Below are positions 6,198-9,502 of a DNA stretch of 9,502 bases, piece after piece. The first letter of the stretch is position 1, and the number at the start of each line of letters is the position of its first letter. The translations under genes and the position numbers were made by a program. The DNA comes from Acidimicrobiales bacterium (GTDB lineage: Bacteria > Actinomycetota > Acidimicrobiia > Acidimicrobiales > RAAP-2): contig JADGOF010000059.1 in the NCBI GenBank assembly GCA_017883105.1, positions 1 through 9,502 of the forward strand. The letters are read 5' to 3'. Below the pieces are notes generated by a model. The model worked only from the letters and a program-made list of their open reading frames with translations. It was not told the origin of the DNA and ran no database searches.

Positions 6198-7913
6198 ATG
6201 AGCGATTCGACAGGAACCGACCCTTCGGAAGAGCCGTTGGTCGGCCTCAAGCCCCGCAGCTACCAGGTGACCGATGGTCCGACTCGGGCCCCGGCCCGAG
6301 CCATGCTCCGAGCGGTGGGGATGTCCGACGACGACTGGGACAAGCCGCAGATCGGGGTGGCCTCGTCATGGAACGAGGTGACCCCCTGCAACCTTCCTCT
6401 CGACCGACTGGCCAAGCGGGCCAAGGAAGGGGTCCGCAACGCCGGGGGCTACCCGCTGGAGTTCGTGACCATCGCAGTATCAGACGGGATCTCGATGGGC
6501 CACGAGGGGATGCGGGCCTCGCTGGTCAGCCGCGAGGTCATCGCCGACTCGGTGGAGATCGTTATGCACGCCGAGCGGTTCGACGGATTGGTGACCCTGG
6601 CCGGATGCGACAAGTCCCTCCCCGGGATGCTGATGGCAGCCGCCCGGTTGAATCTGCCCAGCGTCTTTCTCTACGGGGGATCGATCCTCCCGGGCCGGGT
6701 GCGCGATCGAGCCATCGACATCACCTCGGTCTTCGAGGCGGTCGGCGCCCATGCCGTCGACGCGCTCTCCGATGAGGAACTGAGCCTGATCGAGCACAAC
6801 GCCTGTCCGACCGAGGGGTCCTGCGCAGGGATGTTCACGGCGAACACCATGGCCTCGGTGGCCGAAGCGTTGGGCATGTCACTGCCCGGCAGCTCGTCGG
6901 CCCCCGCGGTCGACCGTCGACGGGACGACGCCGCATTTGCCACGGGACAAGCGGTGGTCGCCCTGCTGCGGGCCGGTATCCGACCTCGCCAGGTGATGAC
7001 CAAGGAGGCGTTCGAGAATGCCATCGCCGTGACCATGGCGCTCGGAGGATCCACCAACGCGGTCCTCCATCTACTGGCCATCGCCAACGAGGCTCGGGTG
7101 GAACTGGCCCTGGACGACTTCAACAAGGTGGCCGCCCGGGTTCCCCACCTGGCCGACACCAAGCCGCACGGGAAGTACCACATGAGCGATCTGGACCGCA
7201 TCGGCGGAGTGCCGGTGGTCATGCGAGAACTGCTCGACGCCGGACTGCTGCACGGCGACTGTATGACCGTGACAGGAAAGACGGTGGCAGAGAACCTGGT
7301 CGCGCTGGATCCGCCGGCGCCAGATGGTGACGTGGTGCACAGGATGAACGATCCCATCCACACCCAGGGAGGGATCGCCGTACTGACGGGATCCCTCGCC
7401 CCCAACGGTGCAGTCGTCAAGGTGGCCGGCCTCGACCAGCTGACCTTCGACGGGACAGCGCGGGTGTTCGACGGCGAGGATCTGGCCATGGAAGCGATCC
7501 TGGCGGGCTCGATCCAGCCGAACACGATAGTGGTGATCCGGTACGAGGGGCCCAAGGGCGGCCCGGGCATGCGTGAGATGCTGGCGGTGACCGGAGCGAT
7601 GAAAGGCGTGGGCCGGGGCGGCGACTGCGCCTTGGTGACCGACGGCCGGTTCTCCGGGGGGACCCACGGCTTCTGCATCGGCCACGTCGCTCCCGAGGCC
7701 GTCGACGGGGGCCCGATCGCCCTCGTGGCCGACGGGGATCGCATCGTGGTGGACGTGGTCAGCCACACCATCGAGCTGTTGGTCGACGACGAGGAACTCG
7801 AGCGCCGGCGAACCGCGCTGAAGCACCCGGCTCCCCGCTACGCCACCGGCGTCCTGGCCAAGTACGCCCGCCTGGTGACCGGAGCGGAACGGGGAGCCGT
7901 CACCGAACCATGA
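6198..7913 (+). CDS. ilvD: Dihydroxy-acid dehydratase
   Basis: A 571-residue IlvD/Edd-family enzyme. It dehydrates 2,3-dihydroxy-isovalerate and 2,3-dihydroxy-3-methylvalerate to the 2-oxo acids that precede valine and isoleucine. Signatures visible are 'RSYQVTDGPTRAPARAMLRAVG' near the N-terminus (in part), 'TPCN' with Cys64, 'AGCDKSLPGM' with Cys137, and 'CPTEGSCAGMFTANTM' with Cys209; Cys64, Cys137 and Cys209 are placed to hold a [2Fe-2S] cluster, as in the mycobacterial and plant type. 'SDGISMGHEGMR' (95-106) supplies metal and substrate contacts, and 'YEGPKGGPGMREM' and 'DGRFSGGTHG' in the C-terminal part are also typical. The length is normal and the gene is intact. Family members acting on sugar acids exist, but the sequence of the cysteine motifs and the nearby ilvB support the amino acid role. 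The ATG at 6198 has no ribosome binding site and may begin a leaderless mRNA. Confidence 0.96.
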   Translation: MSDSTGTDPSEEPLVGLKPRSYQVTDGPTRAPARAMLRAVGMSDDDWDKPQIGVASSWNEVTPCNLPLDRLAKRAKEGVRNAGGYPLEFVTIAVSDGISMGHEGMRASLVSREVIADSVEIVMHAERFDGLVTLAGCDKSLPGMLMAAARLNLPSVFLYGGSILPGRVRDRAIDITSVFEAVGAHAVDALSDEELSLIEHNACPTEGSCAGMFTANTMASVAEALGMSLPGSSSAPAVDRRRDDAAFATGQAVVALLRAGIRPRQVMTKEAFENAIAVTMALGGSTNAVLHLLAIANEARVELALDDFNKVAARVPHLADTKPHGKYHMSDLDRIGGVPVVMRELLDAGLLHGDCMTVTGKTVAENLVALDPPAPDGDVVHRMNDPIHTQGGIAVLTGSLAPNGAVVKVAGLDQLTFDGTARVFDGEDLAMEAILAGSIQPNTIVVIRYEGPKGGPGMREMLAVTGAMKGVGRGGDCALVTDGRFSGGTHGFCIGHVAPEAVDGGPIALVADGDRIVVDVVSHTIELLVDDEELERRRTALKHPAPRYATGVLAKYARLVTGAERGAVTEP

Positions 7914-7932
7914 GCTCAACTGGCGCGTGACC

Positions 7933-8386
7933 GTGGCCACCTGGGACGGGTTCTGCCGGGATGACCCCTTCTTCGCCGAGGTGGCTCGGACGAGGATCGA
8001 CCGGGACGGCCTGGTGCTGGTCGGCACGCTCCGGGCCAATGGCTGACCGCGGATCAGCCCGGTCGAGCCGCTGCTGGCGGACGGCGAGCTGTACCTGGGA
8101 ACGATGTGGCAGTCGCGCAAGGCGGTCGATCTTCTTCGCGATCCGCGCTGTGTGGTGCACACCACGGTCTCCGATGCGTCCGGGGGTCGAAGGAGACGTC
8201 AAGATCTACGGGTGGGCTGTCGAGGTCACCCGTGCCACCGAGCAGGAGCGCTACTGCACGGCGCTCGAGGCCCGCATCGGCTGGCGCCCGGACGGGGCCT
8301 TCCACCTGTTCTCCGTGGATATCACCGAAGTCTGGTGTTTTGCGGTGGTGGGCGATGGCCACGAGTCCAGGACTTGGCGACCGTAG
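7933..8386 (+). pseudogene. Decayed pyridoxamine 5'-phosphate oxidase-like (flavin/F420 split-barrel) gene
   Basis: Joined across two lesions, this reads as one split-barrel protein of about 150 residues. It starts with a GTG at 7933 giving V/M-ATWDGF (a GTG at 7927 is also possible) and continues through 'DGLVLVGTLRANG' to an in-frame TGA at 8044-8046. Reading past that gives 'PRISPVEPLLADGELYLGTM' and 'SRKAVDLLRDPRCVVHTTV', the conserved core of the family. The TGA sits where a Trp (TGG) or similar residue is expected. At the G5 run at 8182-8186 the frame shifts by one base, consistent with one extra G, and then continues 'VEGDVKIYGWAVEVTRAT' to a TAG at 8384-8386. Relatives bind FMN or F420 and act as oxidoreductases on small substrates. 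It begins about 20 bases after ilvD and lies between ilvD and ilvB. With two lesions it should be non-functional unless they are sequence errors. Confidence 0.8.
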
Positions 8387-8416
8387 ACTCCACAGATGGG
8401 GAATTTGACAGGGCGC

Positions 8417-8446
8417 TTGTCGGGACCACCTTCTCCATGGCACAAT
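8417..8446 (+). promoter_or_regulatory. ilvB: Candidate promoter for the ilvB leader
   Basis: TTGTCG at 8417-8422 and CACAAT at 8441-8446 are separated by 18 bases and would start transcription near 8453, a few bases before the leader ORF at 8456. A perfect TTGACA is also present at 8405-8410, but no -10 hexamer lies at 16-18 bases from it. The arms GACA (8407-8410) and TGTC (8418-8421) form a short inverted repeat over the proposed -35 region. This is a guess from spacing only. Confidence 0.35.
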
Positions 8447-8455
8447 GTCGAGACC

Positions 8456-8506
8456 ATGTGTACTGACCCGATCCGCCCGACCATCTCGTTGGTACTCGTT
8501 TCGTAG
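8456..8506 (+). CDS. ilvB leader peptide (branched-chain amino acid attenuator)
   Basis: A 16-codon ORF encodes MCTDPIRPTISLVLVS and ends with TAG at 8504-8506. Seven of its residues are Ile, Leu or Val (Ile6, Ile10, Leu12, Val13, Leu14, Val15 and, counted by position, the run ISLVLV near the end), and five of the last seven sense codons are branched-chain codons. A ribosome starved for charged Ile, Leu or Val tRNA would stall here, close to the first downstream hairpin. No clear Shine-Dalgarno precedes the ATG; if the proposed promoter is right the mRNA leader is only a few bases long. The peptide itself needs no function. Leader-peptide attenuation of ilvB operons is established in actinobacteria such as Corynebacterium glutamicum, and this layout matches that type. 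Confidence 0.82.
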   Translation: MCTDPIRPTISLVLVS

Positions 8507-8535
8507 CGCACGCGACGCTCTCTCGCCGTGTGCGC
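8506..8535 (+). promoter_or_regulatory. Attenuator hairpin next to the leader stop codon
   Basis: GCGCACGCG at 8506-8514 can pair with CGTGTGCGC at 8527-8535, with one G-U pair and a 12-base loop. The 5' arm begins at the last base of the leader stop codon, so a ribosome stalled on the Val/Leu codons at 8492-8500 would cover part of it. This fits a pause or first (1:2) hairpin that competes with an antiterminator. I could not identify a convincing antiterminator pairing by eye. Confidence 0.65.
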
Positions 8536-8539
8536 TTTC

Positions 8540-8565
8540 CGACCTCCCAGATGGGAGGTCGTTTT
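8540..8565 (+). terminator. Intrinsic terminator of the ilvB attenuator
   Basis: CGACCTCCC at 8540-8548 pairs perfectly with GGGAGGTCG at 8553-8561 around an AGAT loop, and TTTT follows at 8562-8565. It lies between the leader peptide and ilvB, 100 bases before the ilvB start, so it can only serve to stop transcription before the structural gene. Together with the leader ORF it forms a transcription attenuator. Confidence 0.85.
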
Positions 8566-8652
8566 CGTGTCCCGCCCCAATCGCATGGAACAACAATCGC
8601 ATTGAACAACCAACTTCTCGAACCACCGATAGACAAGGCGACCATCGCCGAC

Positions 8653-8659
8653 AAGGGAG
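8653..8659 (+). promoter_or_regulatory. ilvB: Ribosome binding site of ilvB
   Basis: AAGGGAG ends six bases before the ATG at 8666 and fixes the ilvB start. Confidence 0.75.
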
Positions 8660-8665
8660 CACCCG

Positions 8666-9502
8666 ATGGAACTCACAGGAGCGCAGGCACTGATCAAGAG
8701 CCTGGAGATGCAGCAGGTGGAGGTCATGTTCGGCCTCCCCGGGGGGGCCATCCTCCCTGTCTACGACCCGATCATCGACTCGTCGATCCGCCACATCCTC
8801 GTGCGCCACGAGCAGGGTGCCGGTCATATGGCCGAGGGGTACGCCCAGGTGACCGGACGACCGGGTGTGGCCATGGTGACCAGTGGCCCGGGGGCCACCA
8901 ACATCGTGACGCCGCTGGCCGATGCCTATATGGACTCGATCCCGTTGGTGGTGGTGACCGGCCAGGTGGCCACCTCGTCGATCGGCACGGACGCCTTCCA
9001 GGAGAGCGACATCACCGGCATCACCATGGGCATCACCAAGCACAACTGGTTGATCACCGACGGCGCCGACATCCCGCGCGTGGTGGCCGAGGCATTCCAC
9101 GTGGCCACGACAGGAAGACCCGGCCCGGTCCTGATCGACATCCCCAAGGATGTGGCCCAAAAGACGATGGAGTGGTACTGGCCCGAGCCCTCCGAACTAG
9201 ACCTCCCCGGATACCGACCGATGACCGAAGGGGACCCGGCGGCCATCCGCCAGGCCGCCGAACTACTGCTGGCCGCCGAACGACCGGTTATCTACGCAGG
9301 CGGCGGCATCCTCAAGGCCCGTGCGGCTGACGCGCTACGCGAACTGGCCGAGCGCACCGGCATCCCGGTGGTGACTACATTGATGGCCCGCGGCTCCTTC
9401 CCGGACTCCCATCCCCTGTGCCTGGGGATGCCGGGCATGCACGGGAACTACACGGCGGTCACCGCCATGCAGCGGTCGGATCTGCTGATCGCCCTCGGCA
9501 GC
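8666..9502 (+). CDS. ilvB: Acetolactate synthase large (catalytic) subunit, 5' part
   Basis: The first 279 codons of a thiamine-diphosphate enzyme that condenses pyruvate with pyruvate or 2-oxobutyrate, the first common step of valine, leucine and isoleucine synthesis. The start MELTGAQALIKSLE and 'VMFGLPGGAILPVYD' (20-34) are typical, as is 'VRHEQGAGHMAEGYAQVTG' (46-64), which holds Glu49, the residue that activates the thiamine cofactor. 'GVAMVTSGPGATNIVTPLA' follows. After about residue 190 the chain enters the central domain ('RPVIYAGGGI'). The gene is open at the right edge; intact large subunits are about 550-620 residues. The HEQGAGHMAEGY variant differs slightly from the common HEQGAAHAADGY. 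Expression is probably governed by the attenuator at 8456-8565. A small subunit gene (ilvN) and ilvC would be expected next. Confidence 0.95.
   Translation, partial: MELTGAQALIKSLEMQQVEVMFGLPGGAILPVYDPIIDSSIRHILVRHEQGAGHMAEGYAQVTGRPGVAMVTSGPGATNIVTPLADAYMDSIPLVVVTGQVATSSIGTDAFQESDITGITMGITKHNWLITDGADIPRVVAEAFHVATTGRPGPVLIDIPKDVAQKTMEWYWPEPSELDLPGYRPMTEGDPAAIRQAAELLLAAERPVIYAGGGILKARAADALRELAERTGIPVVTTLMARGSFPDSHPLCLGMPGMHGNYTAVTAMQRSDLLIALGS

Noticed and set aside
6671..7771. 366-codon minus-strand open frame
   Set aside because: Ser/Thr/Arg-rich antisense shadow of ilvD.
8044..8046. TGA read as selenocysteine or tryptophan in the split-barrel gene
   Set aside because: A frameshift further down also breaks the gene, no selenocysteine insertion element was apparent, and TGA serves as a normal stop for ilvD, dehalogenase and the secreted-protein gene in this window.
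8405..8410. Perfect TTGACA as the -35 of the ilvB promoter
   Set aside because: No -10-like hexamer at 16-18 bases; the pair TTGTCG/CACAAT with an 18-base spacer fits better, though neither is proven.
8054..9160. 368-codon minus-strand open frame
   Set aside because: Low-complexity His/Arg/Gly-rich translation antisense to the pseudogene, attenuator and ilvB; no ribosome binding site or family.

Overview
The window is high-GC, high-GC3 chromosomal DNA of an actinobacterial type. The large secreted protein at 4187-6040, with IPT/TIG domains followed by 42-residue 'GYWLVASDGGVFSYGDA' repeats, is of a kind I associate with Acidimicrobiia and relatives, so an uncultured or poorly characterised acidimicrobiial actinobacterium is my best guess. 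No tRNA, rRNA, CRISPR array or complete mobile element was seen.

Layout. (1) 1-74: the last codons of an upstream gene whose tail resembles a DDE transposase C-terminus. (2) 114-1831: a two-gene operon of a DGPF/YCII-family protein and an ECF42-type sigma factor with a long helical C-terminal extension, the standard arrangement for that sigma group. (3) 1738-2086: an unassigned stretch whose minus strand carries a coding-like but start-less reading frame, possibly broken at a G7 tract. (4) 3891-2087, minus strand: a phytanoyl-CoA dioxygenase-like Fe(II)/2-oxoglutarate enzyme followed by a subfamily-I haloalkane dehalogenase, probably co-transcribed. (5) 4187-6040: the secreted repeat protein, closed by a strong 16-bp inverted repeat that should act as a terminator. 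(6) 6198-9502: a branched-chain amino acid region with ilvD (dihydroxy-acid dehydratase), a decayed flavin/F420 split-barrel gene carrying a nonsense codon and a frameshift, and the 5' part of ilvB (acetolactate synthase large subunit), which runs off the right edge.

The most informative regulatory element lies between the pseudogene and ilvB. A 16-codon leader ORF (MCTDPIRPTISLVLVS) rich in Ile/Leu/Val codons is followed immediately by a 9-bp hairpin, then by a 9-bp GC-rich hairpin with a T-run, then by the ilvB ribosome binding site and start. This is the architecture of a ribosome-mediated transcription attenuator controlled by branched-chain amino acid supply. IlvB and IlvD act at the first and third common steps of Ile/Val synthesis, so regions 5' and 3' of the attenuator belong to one pathway, but only ilvB lies downstream of it. 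I did not find a clearly new defence or mobile system here. The items most worth a second look are the attenuator, the secreted repeat protein, the doubly damaged split-barrel gene and the unidentified minus-strand frame.
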